Shown here piece after piece: positions 19,087 through 28,359 of a stretch of DNA of 64,000 nucleotides (its first letter is position 1; each line of letters opens with the position of its first letter). The DNA comes from Alteromonas sp. KUL49 (GTDB lineage: Bacteria > Pseudomonadota > Gammaproteobacteria > Enterobacterales > Alteromonadaceae): NCBI RefSeq assembly GCF_006538345.1, contig NZ_BJKL01000009.1, positions 1-64,000 of the forward strand, in the 5' to 3' direction. A program made the position numbers and the translations under genes. Under the pieces are notes generated by a model. It ran no database searches and had not been told where the DNA came from. It saw nothing but the letters and a program-made list of their open reading frames with translations.

Positions 19087-20112
19087 TTAGTAAGCTATGT
19101 TTCTCTTTTCAAGAAACTTTTTATACGCGTTCCTGAGGAATTCTGGCTCTAACGAACGTAATACCTTAGCGTGGCCTTCATAATAGGTTTGTAAGTCAAT
19201 GTCTTGCTGACGTAGGGCTAGTGTCCACTCTATGTCACCAAGTAAAACATCTTTAACACTTTGGTAAACTGGCAATCTCGTATTATCTAAATGTTCATAG
19301 TCCCCTCTCACGTCAGTGGAACTTTGACCAATTCTAGAAAGAACTTGGGAAGCAATATGATTCAGTACTTTTCGTTTTGGATGATTCATTGAAAAGAAAA
19401 GTATTTCTTCTCTCCAGTGCTTTTCAATGTAATCACTCACCGTTACATCACAACTCAACTCTCGGTTTTTCAGTTCCTCTAAGCTGTTTTTGGCATTCTC
19501 TATTACAAAATCTCTAGAGTAGGTGTTTGTATCGTTGGCAGCGTTTACAGCTTTGTTCACTGCATTAACCGGATCTTCCATGAAGAACGATAGAAACTTC
19601 TCGTCATGATAGTCACAAAATTTCGTCACATGAGGTTCACCATCTCGAAAATAGACAACCTCTGGCATATAACCTGAAAAATACGCATTAGGTATCCTAA
19701 TGACCGTAGAACTAGGTTTCAGTAATTTTGCAAGATTATCTGAAGCAAAAACGCCATGGCTATCACCAACATTCTGAGTAACGAATAAGTCTAATTGCCC
19801 CACTAATTTTTCAATTTCTGGCAAATCGTTTTTACGTAGCTCGAAAGAGGGCTTGGGAAATTGAACAAACTCCCATTGCTCGTTGAAGTCGGGATTCGTC
19901 CGTAAAATATTCCCCAATGGATCGGCCTGGCAATTACCGTAAACGCTATACTTTTTTTTAACCACTGGTTCCGAATCAGACACCCTTACCACTCCTTTTT
20001 TAAAAAAAACATTCAACTTCTTGACTACATTAGTGGAAAACATTTTAGACAAACCACCGGAAATAACTTTTTTCAACACCCTCAACCATTCGACTATAAC
20101 GTTTAACGGCAT
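19087..20112 (-). CDS. WcbI-like polysaccharide biosynthesis protein
   Basis: The block YSVYGNCQADPLGNILRTNP (about residues 53-72) and the following LDLFVTQNVGDSHG and STVIRIPNAYFSGYMPEVVY match the WcbI domain family, which acts in capsule synthesis in Burkholderia and is thought to modify sugars (an acyl- or acetyltransferase role has been proposed). The whole protein is 341 residues. The first ~50 residues are basic and hydrophobic and vary; ATG 20112 may be upstream of the true start. It sits between a sulfotransferase and the LicD fusion, so it likely decorates the glycan. Confidence 0.72.
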   Translation of the reverse strand: MPLNVIVEWLRVLKKVISGGLSKMFSTNVVKKLNVFFKKGVVRVSDSEPVVKKKYSVYGNCQADPLGNILRTNPDFNEQWEFVQFPKPSFELRKNDLPEIEKLVGQLDLFVTQNVGDSHGVFASDNLAKLLKPSSTVIRIPNAYFSGYMPEVVYFRDGEPHVTKFCDYHDEKFLSFFMEDPVNAVNKAVNAANDTNTYSRDFVIENAKNSLEELKNRELSCDVTVSDYIEKHWREEILFFSMNHPKRKVLNHIASQVLSRIGQSSTDVRGDYEHLDNTRLPVYQSVKDVLLGDIEWTLALRQQDIDLQTYYEGHAKVLRSLEPEFLRNAYKKFLEKRNIAY

Positions 20113-20146
20113 ATGATACCATGCTATTCGATTCCAACATTAAAGG

Positions 20147-21085
20147 CTATTGCCACGCTTCACCTAGATTGGATTTTAGTTGCTGTATTTTTGTCAACTC
20201 ACTCGCTGACAAAAAAGAGCTGACTTCAATTCTATTATGCTGTGGTGCAGAATTGAGAAGAGGATCCCATAACTGTGCAGGCCGGTCCTTATCAAAAACA
20301 ACTTCCTCTCGTAGTTGCTCCACTTCAACATACTCAAATATACTCTGCATTGTTTCATCCGCAAACTCAGTTATCTGGCGATAGGGCACCACGAGTAATG
20401 AACATCTCCTAACGAGGTGATAGTGAATAATTTCATCAATTTCTGACAAATAGGCAGTAATCTCATGGAACGGACGATTTAACCATTGAACCTCTGGTGC
20501 TTCCTCACATACACCAAGGCTTACTTCTCTAGCAAAGCGTTTCCGGTGAGAAGCAACAATTTCACTTGGCTCACGAGTACAAACCAAAACTTTAGCTTTA
20601 GGAAACACCCTATATATTTCCGGTAAACTGCGCACATGCGCGGGTGTCTTTTCAACTAAACGCTTACTTCCCAAGTTCTGACACGAAAAATAAAAGAAAA
20701 TCTTAAGTAGTTCTCCATATTTGCGTGCTTCCCATATTTGTTGTCTTTGCTCGTGATACAAATACTCTTTTGGTAACCCACTTTTATCTGCAATATTATT
20801 TGCATCTCTAATAAACTGAACACTTTCCTGAAACGCATCCCAGTTTTTTTGCCCTAAATATAGACGCATTTCATAGTTATTTGCACAGGGTTTATCGAGA
20901 AGGTGCCAAGGATATGAGAAACAAAAAGTTTCTACTGTTGCTTCGGAAAAATCACAAAAGGCTGGATGATTACTCACTAGCTGAAACAACAAACTTGTTC
21001 CACTTCTCTCCGGTCCAACAACAAATACAGGCGCGCTAGTTTTTGCCCACTCATTTACCTCTTCGAAGAATCTTCTTGGTTGCAT
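20147..21085 (-). CDS. Sulfotransferase-family protein
   Basis: A 312-residue PAPS-dependent sulfotransferase. The 5'-phosphosulfate loop is FVVGPERSGTSLLFQLVSNH (about residues 21-40). The 3'-phosphate-binding region is KVLVCTREPSEIVASHRKRF (about 150-169). It would sulfate the glycan or a glycolipid. The start has a very strong GGAGGA ribosome binding site and overlaps the end of the upstream glycosyltransferase by 31 bp, so the genes are translationally linked. Confidence 0.85.
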   Translation of the reverse strand: MQPRRFFEEVNEWAKTSAPVFVVGPERSGTSLLFQLVSNHPAFCDFSEATVETFCFSYPWHLLDKPCANNYEMRLYLGQKNWDAFQESVQFIRDANNIADKSGLPKEYLYHEQRQQIWEARKYGELLKIFFYFSCQNLGSKRLVEKTPAHVRSLPEIYRVFPKAKVLVCTREPSEIVASHRKRFAREVSLGVCEEAPEVQWLNRPFHEITAYLSEIDEIIHYHLVRRCSLLVVPYRQITEFADETMQSIFEYVEVEQLREEVVFDKDRPAQLWDPLLNSAPQHNRIEVSSFLSASELTKIQQLKSNLGEAWQ

Positions 21086-22194
21086 AATTCCTCCGCAAAT
21101 AACGATTTAAATTCATTGATGAACCTATCGTTATACGAATGAAATGTTGCAATTGAATTACGGTGAAGAATTTCGGCTCTCTCTTCAGTTAGCGCCTCCA
21201 GTGCATTGACCATAGACTCTAACGTTGAAAAGTTGTGAAACTCATCGATGCCATTAATACCTACCATGGCATCTTGAGTGGCTAGTAAAGACTTTCCATA
21301 CGATAACGCTTCCAATGACTTGATCTTGAGCCCTGTGCCGCCGATCATCGGGTTAATGGCAATATCGATCTGACGATAAAACTCGTCAAGGTCGTCAACT
21401 ATTCCTATTACGTCGAATATCTCATTAAACGGCTCAAAGGCTTTGCATACGGTGCCACCAAGTAAAAAGGTATAACGTTGCATAATGTTAGGCGCCTTCA
21501 TTACCGCACTTTGAAATACTCTCAAACTTTCTAGGTTAAACGGGTTTCCAGATCCTATGTAACCAATAACTACCTTGTCACTTTCTTGACTAATTAAAGG
21601 TTGGAATGGAACAACATAGCCCATCACTTCAACAGCCTTCGTTGTAATGGATTTAAAGTAGTCCTTCTCTTCATCTTGAATAGCCAATATAAGATCCGCT
21701 CGCTCTAATGCATAAGCTTCAAGTTCTTTGGTTGTATAGAACCAAACGGGATCCAATCCTGCTTCCTTTGCAACGATATGCCTATCACCAAATACATCAT
21801 GTGTATCAATAACTTTCCTTGTAGATTCGGGCAACACATCAAGCACCTTGGAAAACCAGACATAATTCACTAAACAGACATCGAAACGCCATGTTTGACA
21901 TAACTTATCCACTAGATCAGAGACTCGTTCGTCATACCAATCATCAATGTCAAAATATTCCCCAAATGATGGGGCAGCCGCTGGCCCCTCAGGTTTAATA
22001 TAGTGAAAAAAGTCCCATTGAGATTCCATTTGGCGACGTTGCTCTTCACTAAGTCCTTCCATTCCGAAATAAACAAAATGCAGTTGATAACCACACAACT
22101 GAAACATTCTATTTAACCGATAAATTCTAGCGCTATTACCTTGAAACTGAGGATGAGAAGGAATAGGGGAAACAACTAGTACATGCTTACTCAT
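21055..22194 (-). CDS. Glycosyltransferase, GT4-like
   Basis: A GT-B glycosyltransferase of ~379 residues. It starts at ATG 22194 (MSKHVLVVSPIPSHPQFQGN); an ATG six codons upstream (22212) is also possible. The N-terminal domain binds the acceptor (GNSARIYRLNRMFQLCG). The C-terminal domain has VVIGYIGSGNPFNLESLRV and the donor-site segment IDIAINPMIGGTGLKIKSLE, the G-x-KxxE pattern seen in polysaccharide GT4 enzymes. The substrate is unknown. It lies between an FkbM-like gene and a sulfotransferase. Confidence 0.85.
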   Translation of the reverse strand: MSKHVLVVSPIPSHPQFQGNSARIYRLNRMFQLCGYQLHFVYFGMEGLSEEQRRQMESQWDFFHYIKPEGPAAAPSFGEYFDIDDWYDERVSDLVDKLCQTWRFDVCLVNYVWFSKVLDVLPESTRKVIDTHDVFGDRHIVAKEAGLDPVWFYTTKELEAYALERADLILAIQDEEKDYFKSITTKAVEVMGYVVPFQPLISQESDKVVIGYIGSGNPFNLESLRVFQSAVMKAPNIMQRYTFLLGGTVCKAFEPFNEIFDVIGIVDDLDEFYRQIDIAINPMIGGTGLKIKSLEALSYGKSLLATQDAMVGINGIDEFHNFSTLESMVNALEALTEERAEILHRNSIATFHSYNDRFINEFKSLFAEELCNQEDSSKR

Positions 22195-22196
22195 AT

Positions 22197-23360
22197 TTAC
22201 GAATCCACCCATTGCAAAGTAACCTCAGACAAAGAGCAACTTAAAAACTTACCATCTATGTAACATGCTTCTTCGGAAACCAGCAAAATCTCGGCTACCT
22301 CACCTGCTTCTCTAGCAAAATAAGAAACACTGAGCTCAGTACCCTCCTCTATCATATACGTAGTCATCAATCGTCCATTAATGAAACAGCGAAGCGTGGC
22401 ATGTGATAACCCACTAGCTAATGAAAAAAAGTTGAAAGATAGTCTGAAGTAACCTTCAGAGTGGAGTGGTAGGAAGAGCCTAGCGCCATTTTTTCCGAGC
22501 CAACGCCAATAATTCTCTCCATCTGTCTCTATTGAATCCAGTCCAATATTGGCTAGAGAATCTAGGTAGTACCATGTTCTTTGGTTTGCTATCAAATCAT
22601 ACGTTTTTTTAGCTAAATTATCATTCGCCCCGAGAAGCTCAGGCCATGATTGTTGTATCAAGCGAACTAACGGTAACGACCTTTTTACCAAGCCCGAGTC
22701 CTTACCTAGATATCGGTAGGCTTGTTGTAGCATTGACTTAGTGGGGACTAACCAACAATAGGCCGAAACAGGAACCGACTGGATATCCTGTAGATCACTG
22801 TCCACTAAATGATAGCCATTTGTAATACACCACTCTGAGACATCTAAAATGCATTCAGGGCTAATGATACCGCTGAATAATGGGCGATGTGTCTGGACAA
22901 GCTCTTTAGCCCCCGTCAACTTGTCCAAAGTCAACTGTGAGAATACAGTCCAACTTACGTTTACCCTGCCGCTAAGATAAGAATCTAATTTTCGCACTTT
23001 GATGGTTTCGGCATTCTCTGCCAACCCTTCAAATCCAGCTTCAACTCTTGGTTCAACATTGATATCTATTTCATTGCCACCTAAAGCCACGGGCAAAACA
23101 CCACAAGATTTTGCAGATTGAATATAATCAAGTCCATAATGATCACAGAGTGGTTGATTCATCAAATAACTGACTCGCGCACCAGCAGCGTTAGCCAACT
23201 TTGCCTCTAAACTCTGCGGAACAGTATCTAAAAATACATCTCCAAGTGTTATGAAACTCCTCAGAAAAGCCGATATTGCGAGGATTTCGGCATTAACATT
23301 GTGAAAGTCTCTAATTAATTCTATCGGTGGGCTAAAATTGATCGAAGGACTAGGCAACAT
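22197..23360 (-). CDS. FkbM-like protein lacking SAM-binding motifs
   Basis: The start is ATG 23360 (MLPSPSINFSPPIELIRDF) because GGAGGAG lies directly upstream; ATG 23390 is less likely. About 387 residues. The order of segments follows FkbM methyltransferases: LRSFITLGDVFLDTVPQSLE (in place of GDxFxDVGANxG), VRKLDSYLSGRVNVSWTVFS (in place of LDxLL..vDLIKIDVEG), then LTGAKELVQTHRPLFSGIIS, which is very like the FkbM strand. The glycine-rich SAM loop and the acidic residues are gone. A ~150-residue C-terminal part follows, with unrecognised beta-rich sequence. It may be a non-catalytic or altered-function relative; this fold assignment is my inference from the pattern. Confidence 0.6.
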   Translation of the reverse strand: MLPSPSINFSPPIELIRDFHNVNAEILAISAFLRSFITLGDVFLDTVPQSLEAKLANAAGARVSYLMNQPLCDHYGLDYIQSAKSCGVLPVALGGNEIDINVEPRVEAGFEGLAENAETIKVRKLDSYLSGRVNVSWTVFSQLTLDKLTGAKELVQTHRPLFSGIISPECILDVSEWCITNGYHLVDSDLQDIQSVPVSAYCWLVPTKSMLQQAYRYLGKDSGLVKRSLPLVRLIQQSWPELLGANDNLAKKTYDLIANQRTWYYLDSLANIGLDSIETDGENYWRWLGKNGARLFLPLHSEGYFRLSFNFFSLASGLSHATLRCFINGRLMTTYMIEEGTELSVSYFAREAGEVAEILLVSEEACYIDGKFLSCSLSEVTLQWVDS

Positions 23361-25230
23361 TTTCTCCTCCGCTATCTCTTTGTGAGTCATACATCCATTT
23401 CAACTCACTCATGCCATTTTTATAGATCGGGGGATTTAGGTTAACCATACTGGATCGCTTCTTAGCACTGTAGACCCAATATTCATTATTAGTTCTTTCG
23501 TTGTTGTTCATATCAATATCTAACGGCCCAGCAATTGCTTTTTCTACTGAAAAACCGGCGGCCTCTATCATCTCACTTAAGCTACTGCGATCAATAGAAT
23601 AGTCACTATATATGTCGGCTTGCACTCGAAATGATATGACCAATTTTGCTCCTAATTCAGCCACTTCATTAAGCTTTGATAACCACAAAACTGGCTCAGC
23701 TGAAATATCACTCAACAGCACATCAACGAGTATTAATGGGTATTTAGCTTTTGCGTTATAACCGCGTAAAAGTGACGTAGCCAAACTATCCACTTGCGGA
23801 GTTTCATAGCCAAACAAAGACGTAATTATTTCGGCGTTATATTCGTTCTCATCACTGATGCTTAATACCTTAGATTCACCGATTGGCAATAGGTTAGCTT
23901 CCCACCATAAGTTATTTTTTTCTGTATCAATGGAATGTGTTTGTCTCCACTTACGTACGTCATACTCTGGGAGAAATCTATATTGACGGTATTTGAACGA
24001 TCTTTTCTCGAGCTGTTGAGAGTGCGAAAGCTTGTTCGCCTCCTCTAAGTAAGCGGTGGTGGTAGTAGCTATATTGTGAGTTCTTTCTATCCACTTCTGC
24101 GCATTTTTTCCTAACGACACTCTATAAACTTTGTCCCTTATAAGTTTATCTAACGCAGTATACAAATTATCATCAAACTCTTCTCCCCAATCTAGCTTTA
24201 CTGCACAGTCATCAGGCAACTCACCAAAAGGCCCAATATTTACTACGACACAGCAAAGACCCATTCCCATCGCACGAGTTAACGTACCAGACGACTCCCC
24301 TCCCGTTGGATAGCGCAGATTCACAATAAAATCAGAAGACAACATGTATTTAAAGAATGCATCTTCATCAAGAAACCCCGTGACTATGACATTGTCTTGT
24401 AAACCACTGTCTGCGATGTCTTGATAAACATCATATTCGTGAGGCTTACATTGCCCTGCGAGCACATAGGTAAAATCAACGCCACTACGTTTGATAGCCG
24501 CTAGTGCGCTAAGTACAGATTTAATTTGTTTAGCTTTAGCAATGAAACCCATAGACGTTATCACTGGCTTGTTACCGGGCAACCCGAACTCGCCACGATA
24601 TTGCATTTTCAACTTGGGTTGATACTTACGCGATGCGGGTGAAAAGTGGTGAGGAACAACGCATACATTTTTATGACCAAGCGCTAATATTTTTTCAGCC
24701 GAATATTGAGAGTGAACTAGAATACGTTCCGCAGCAGTTATAATACTCGCGTTCATCATAAGCTCATGAGGCATGAACCGCCCTTTCCAGCCCAAAGTAT
24801 CAAGTTGCTTTCCAAGCGTGGTACCAGCACTACCGTAATTATTTGTCAAAGCATGTTGGTATCCAAGCTTATCACCTTGAGATAAATTGGTGAGGTCTAT
24901 CAGATAGTGTAAATTCAGATCATGTACAACGACCAATCCCGGCTTTGATAACAGTACGGGCAACATATACTGTGTGTCGGGATTATTACCTACATGATAA
25001 ATATGTGGAACAGATGCCAACTCAGCTTGCTGCCAAAGATACTCTTCTAAACGCAGTATATTTACGTTAGGTGCTATACCCTCAGGCTCTGGGTGCATGT
25101 TTTCAATAACCACGGTAACTTTTGTTGTTCTACAAAAATAAGGAATTTGTTCAACAAAGTAGTCAGCGATACCGTTAGGCTTCGGTGGTAGAGGGCAGAA
25201 TACAACTACCTCAGACGGTATATTAGTCAT
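23350..25230 (-). CDS. Glycosyltransferase (GT4) with C-terminal methyltransferase-like domain
   Basis: A 626-residue two-domain protein. Residues ~1-410 are a GT4 glycosyltransferase: VVFCPLPPKPNGIADYFVEQ, VVVHDLNLHYLI, the donor-site GFIAKAKQIKSVLSAL, then FIVNLRYPTGGESSGTLTRA with the family's E(x)nE-type region. Residues ~430-620 resemble a class I methyltransferase (WWEANLLPIGESKVLSISDE, then LSEMIEAAGFSVEKAIAGPL), but the GxGxG loop is absent (SKVLSISDENE). Its ATG overlaps the stop of the preceding gene in TAATGA, showing coupled translation. The 3' end overlaps the FkbM-like gene by 11 bp. Confidence 0.82.
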   Translation of the reverse strand: MTNIPSEVVVFCPLPPKPNGIADYFVEQIPYFCRTTKVTVVIENMHPEPEGIAPNVNILRLEEYLWQQAELASVPHIYHVGNNPDTQYMLPVLLSKPGLVVVHDLNLHYLIDLTNLSQGDKLGYQHALTNNYGSAGTTLGKQLDTLGWKGRFMPHELMMNASIITAAERILVHSQYSAEKILALGHKNVCVVPHHFSPASRKYQPKLKMQYRGEFGLPGNKPVITSMGFIAKAKQIKSVLSALAAIKRSGVDFTYVLAGQCKPHEYDVYQDIADSGLQDNVIVTGFLDEDAFFKYMLSSDFIVNLRYPTGGESSGTLTRAMGMGLCCVVVNIGPFGELPDDCAVKLDWGEEFDDNLYTALDKLIRDKVYRVSLGKNAQKWIERTHNIATTTTAYLEEANKLSHSQQLEKRSFKYRQYRFLPEYDVRKWRQTHSIDTEKNNLWWEANLLPIGESKVLSISDENEYNAEIITSLFGYETPQVDSLATSLLRGYNAKAKYPLILVDVLLSDISAEPVLWLSKLNEVAELGAKLVISFRVQADIYSDYSIDRSSLSEMIEAAGFSVEKAIAGPLDIDMNNNERTNNEYWVYSAKKRSSMVNLNPPIYKNGMSELKWMYDSQRDSGGENVA

Positions 25231-25700
25231 TACTCACCTGATTGAAGTTGCTTTTTGATATAATCGAACTCGCGTTGCATTCTTTCGTTCTGAATTGCAA
25301 GTAGCGCATCCATTCTACGCTCTACTTCTATAGAAAACTCACCTAGAACGTCAGTAAAACTGCTCTGAAGTGATATGGGTTCTGACGTGACACGCTTATC
25401 ATTGATATATAGATGGGCTTCACGAGCGTCTGCTGAAAACGGCAACATATCTAGCTGTAGCGTAAACCCATGACAACCATTACCTATACCTGCTGCGACG
25501 AGGTCTTCTCGAAGCGTTGCAGCTTTCGTTTTTGCGAGCACTTTGTCTTCGCAAACCAATCTTACTTCACAAGGTAAAGATGGGTTTACATTATTCACAG
25601 CCCATCCGGATACAATATCACCGGAGACAGTGTCTAGATGAAAGTTGACTTCGCTTTTCCCCAAAAAGCGCTTTACCAAATTTTTAACCTTGCGTTTCAT
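25230..25700 (-). CDS. Small beta-domain protein of a glycan-associated type
   Basis: A 156-residue protein without signal peptide. The core (about residues 18-105) has SGDIVSGWAVNNVNPSLPCE, then RLVCEDKVLAKTKA, and GIGNGCHGFTLQL. This is a beta-sandwich module that I know mainly as a domain inside large bacterial glycosyltransferases (pattern GWa..n..p..v.v.i, ..GhGF...l). Here it stands alone, followed by a ~45-residue helix (FSIEVERRMDALLAIQNERM). It is coupled to the following GT4 gene by a TAATGA overlap, so it may be a detached accessory domain of that enzyme (inference). Confidence 0.6.
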   Translation of the reverse strand: MKRKVKNLVKRFLGKSEVNFHLDTVSGDIVSGWAVNNVNPSLPCEVRLVCEDKVLAKTKAATLREDLVAAGIGNGCHGFTLQLDMLPFSADAREAHLYINDKRVTSEPISLQSSFTDVLGEFSIEVERRMDALLAIQNERMQREFDYIKKQLQSGE

Positions 25701-26012
25701 TAAACTGTATGTCCTATAAGATAATTTCGCATTACTAAATTAAGTGAGCAAAAGGTCAGTATTCGTATCATTCAATTTACTAACCTTTATGTTTGTTAGC
25801 TGTATAATCAAAAATCATATCAGTTTTACCGAACTACTTATACTTCTCACGTTGAATGATGAATTAGGTCTCTAACTGAAACTCGATGTTACACGTTAAA
25901 CATGCCAACAAATGCCCGTTTAAATTCATCCCTAAAAAAGAGGGCTATGAATAAGTACTCTTGCTTACCCGGATATCAACACAACGTACTTTTGTTACAC
26001 AGCACAAAATAA
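25701..26012. other. 312-bp gap between fcl and the beta-domain gene
   Basis: No coding frame is apparent. The stretch is very A+T-rich. It separates the gmd-fcl pair from the downstream glycosyltransferase block, so it probably holds a terminator and/or an internal promoter for the lower half of the glycan locus. I could not identify a convincing hairpin with a T-tract or an ops/JUMPstart element (GGCGGTAG core). Confidence 0.5.
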
Positions 26013-26978
26013 CTAACCGCGAAAGCAATTTTGGTTACTCACAAACCAATTGAACGTCTGCTGTAAACCTCTCTCCAACGTATAAGTATGCTTCCAACCG
26101 AGTGCGTGCAGCCGCGACACATTCATCAGCTTTCTTGGCGCACCATCTGGTTTAGATGTGTCCCAAACTATTTCTCCCTTGAAGCCCGTTACCTTTGCTA
26201 CTGTTTCAACTAACTCATGGATAGAACAATCTTCACCTGTTCCGATGTTAATATGACTCAACATCGGTGCTGTATTTGCGTGATAAGTATCTTTACTCAA
26301 GTCCATTACATGGATAGTTGCACTGGCCATATCATCTACATACAAAAACTCTCGCATTGGAGTTCCACTACCCCAAGCCTTTACTTCACGGTCGCCGCGT
26401 TGCGCAGCCTCGTAAAAACGGCGCAACAACGCCGGAATAACATGCGAATTCTCCGGGTGGAAATTATCGTTGGGCCCGTAAAGGTTGGTAGGCATTACCG
26501 AGCGATAATCACGCCCATATTGACGATTATAACTTTCACAAAGCTTAATTCCGGCGATCTTCGCTATCGCGTATGGTTCATTTGTCTCTTCTAATACACC
26601 TGTTAGCAAGGCAGACTCTGTCATTGGTTGTTCTGCGAACTTTGGATAAATACAACTCGACCCCAAAAACAATAGCTTTTGGATATCATTTTGATGTGCA
26701 GCGTGGATAATGTTCGCTTCAATCATCAGGTTTTGATAAATAAACTCGGCAGGGAAAGTACTGTTTGCGTGAATCCCACCCACTTTTGCAGCACATAGAA
26801 ACACTTCGTCTATATGATTGTTAGAGAAAAAAGCTGATACATCCGCCTGACAAGTTAAGTCTAATTCGTTTCTTGTGCGAACTATGAGGTTTACATCTTC
26901 CCTTGCATTCAATTGACGAAGGATGGAAGCTCCCACCATTCCGCAATGTCCAGCAACGTAGATATTTTTTACGTCCAT
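26013..26978 (-). CDS. fcl: GDP-L-fucose synthase
   Basis: Converts GDP-4-keto-6-deoxymannose to GDP-L-fucose (3,5-epimerase plus 4-reductase, NADPH). The 321-residue SDR has [14 protein letters not shown] at residues ~11-24, [17 protein letters not shown] and [20 protein letters not shown], which hold the Ser-Tyr-Lys triad and match E. coli WcaG closely. It starts at ATG 26978, next to an in-frame TTG. It follows gmd by ~90 bp in the same direction, the usual pairing. Confidence 0.94.
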   Translation of the reverse strand: MDVKNIYVAGHCGMVGASILRQLNAREDVNLIVRTRNELDLTCQADVSAFFSNNHIDEVFLCAAKVGGIHANSTFPAEFIYQNLMIEANIIHAAHQNDIQKLLFLGSSCIYPKFAEQPMTESALLTGVLEETNEPYAIAKIAGIKLCESYNRQYGRDYRSVMPTNLYGPNDNFHPENSHVIPALLRRFYEAAQRGDREVKAWGSGTPMREFLYVDDMASATIHVMDLSKDTYHANTAPMLSHINIGTGEDCSIHELVETVAKVTGFKGEIVWDTSKPDGAPRKLMNVSRLHALGWKHTYTLERGLQQTFNWFVSNQNCFRG

Positions 26979-27069
26979 CAATACTTAACATCCTGTATGT
27001 GTTTCAGATGAATTGTTTACTTAGTAGATTATACGTGAAGTCTTTCGAAACTTTATGCGAGACAAACAT

Positions 27070-28188
27070 TCAATTTTCTTTCGAAAAAGAAACAGGATAA
27101 CCGTGCGCTTTCAACAAAGTATGTTGCTTTGCCTCAGAAAGGTCATGTGCAACCATTTCTGCACACATTTCCTCTACAGATGTTTCGGGTACCCAGCCAA
27201 GTTTTTCTTTAGCTTTTGTTGGGTCGCCTAAAAGAGTATCCACCTCAGCTGGTCTGAAATAGCGTGGGTCCACTTTTACAATAACATCACCAACTTTAAC
27301 ACCAGGAGCATCATCGCCTTCGATAGCTTTTACTTTGGCGATTTCATCAATACCTTCCCCAAGAAATTCGAGGGTCAATCCAACTTGAGCAGCAGCCAAT
27401 GTTACAAAGTATCTGACTGAAGTTTGCCGGCCAGTAGCTACAACAAAATCTTCTGGCTCACTTTGTTGTAGCATCATCCATTGAGCTTTCACGAAATCCT
27501 TCGCATGCCCCCAGTCACGGAGAGCGTTCAGATTCCCTAGGTATAAACATGGCTCAATACCTTGAGCAATGTTAGCTATCGCTCGTGTAATCTTGCGTGT
27601 AACAAATGTTTCTCCACGACGCGGTGATTCGTGATTAAACAATATCCCATTACAAGCAAACATACCGTAAGACTCTCGATAGTTTACCGTCATCCAATAT
27701 GCATACAACTTAGCCACTGCATAAGGTGAACGCGGATAAAATGGAGTCGTTTCTTTCTGCGGGACTTCCTGAACAAGCCCGTATAGCTCCGATGTTGAAG
27801 CCTGATAAAATTTAGTTTTCTTCTCTAGCCCTAAAAAACGAATACCTTCCAATAGGCGTAGAGTACCCATCGCATCGACATCTGAAGTGTAATCAGGAGC
27901 CTCAAATGAAACTGCAACATGTGACTGAGCACCTAGGTTGTAAACCTCGTCTGGTTGAACTTCTGATAAAATACGATTCATGTTTGAAGAATCAGTTAAG
28001 TCTCCATAATGCAGATGAAATTTGGGACTTACACTATGAGGATCCTCATAAATATGATCAATCCGAGACGTATTAAACGACGAGGCTCGGCGCTTAATAC
28101 CATGGACTTCATATCCCTTATCTAACAAAAGTTCGGCCAAATAAGACCCATCTTGGCCGGTAACACCAGTGATTAGTGCTTTCTTCAT
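27070..28188 (-). CDS. gmd: GDP-mannose 4,6-dehydratase
   Basis: First committed step from GDP-mannose to GDP-fucose. The 372 residues open with [20 protein letters not shown], followed by [40 protein letters not shown] and [20 protein letters not shown] (Tyr-x3-Lys). All are Gmd hallmarks and the length matches (E. coli 373). GDP-mannose would come from manC at the other end of the locus. A ~170-bp gap separates it from the upstream large glycosyltransferase gene. Confidence 0.96.
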   Translation of the reverse strand: MKKALITGVTGQDGSYLAELLLDKGYEVHGIKRRASSFNTSRIDHIYEDPHSVSPKFHLHYGDLTDSSNMNRILSEVQPDEVYNLGAQSHVAVSFEAPDYTSDVDAMGTLRLLEGIRFLGLEKKTKFYQASTSELYGLVQEVPQKETTPFYPRSPYAVAKLYAYWMTVNYRESYGMFACNGILFNHESPRRGETFVTRKITRAIANIAQGIEPCLYLGNLNALRDWGHAKDFVKAQWMMLQQSEPEDFVVATGRQTSVRYFVTLAAAQVGLTLEFLGEGIDEIAKVKAIEGDDAPGVKVGDVIVKVDPRYFRPAEVDTLLGDPTKAKEKLGWVPETSVEEMCAEMVAHDLSEAKQHTLLKAHGYPVSFSKEN

Positions 28189-28359
28189 TTAAGAGACCTT
28201 AAGACTAAACCATCAAAACAATCTTAAGGCTAACAGTTTTAAACTTTGCCTTAAAGTTAGGCATACCGGCTTCACACCAGACGTTTAGGTAGGCTCCGAT
28301 TAATCCATCGATTACAGGTAACCGAAGCCCCTCCATAAAGCTTACTGATAAACTTAAGT

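Noticed and set aside
25701..26012. JUMPstart/ops antitermination element
   Set aside because: The GGCGGTAG core was not found on either strand here or ahead of manC, though I searched by eye only.
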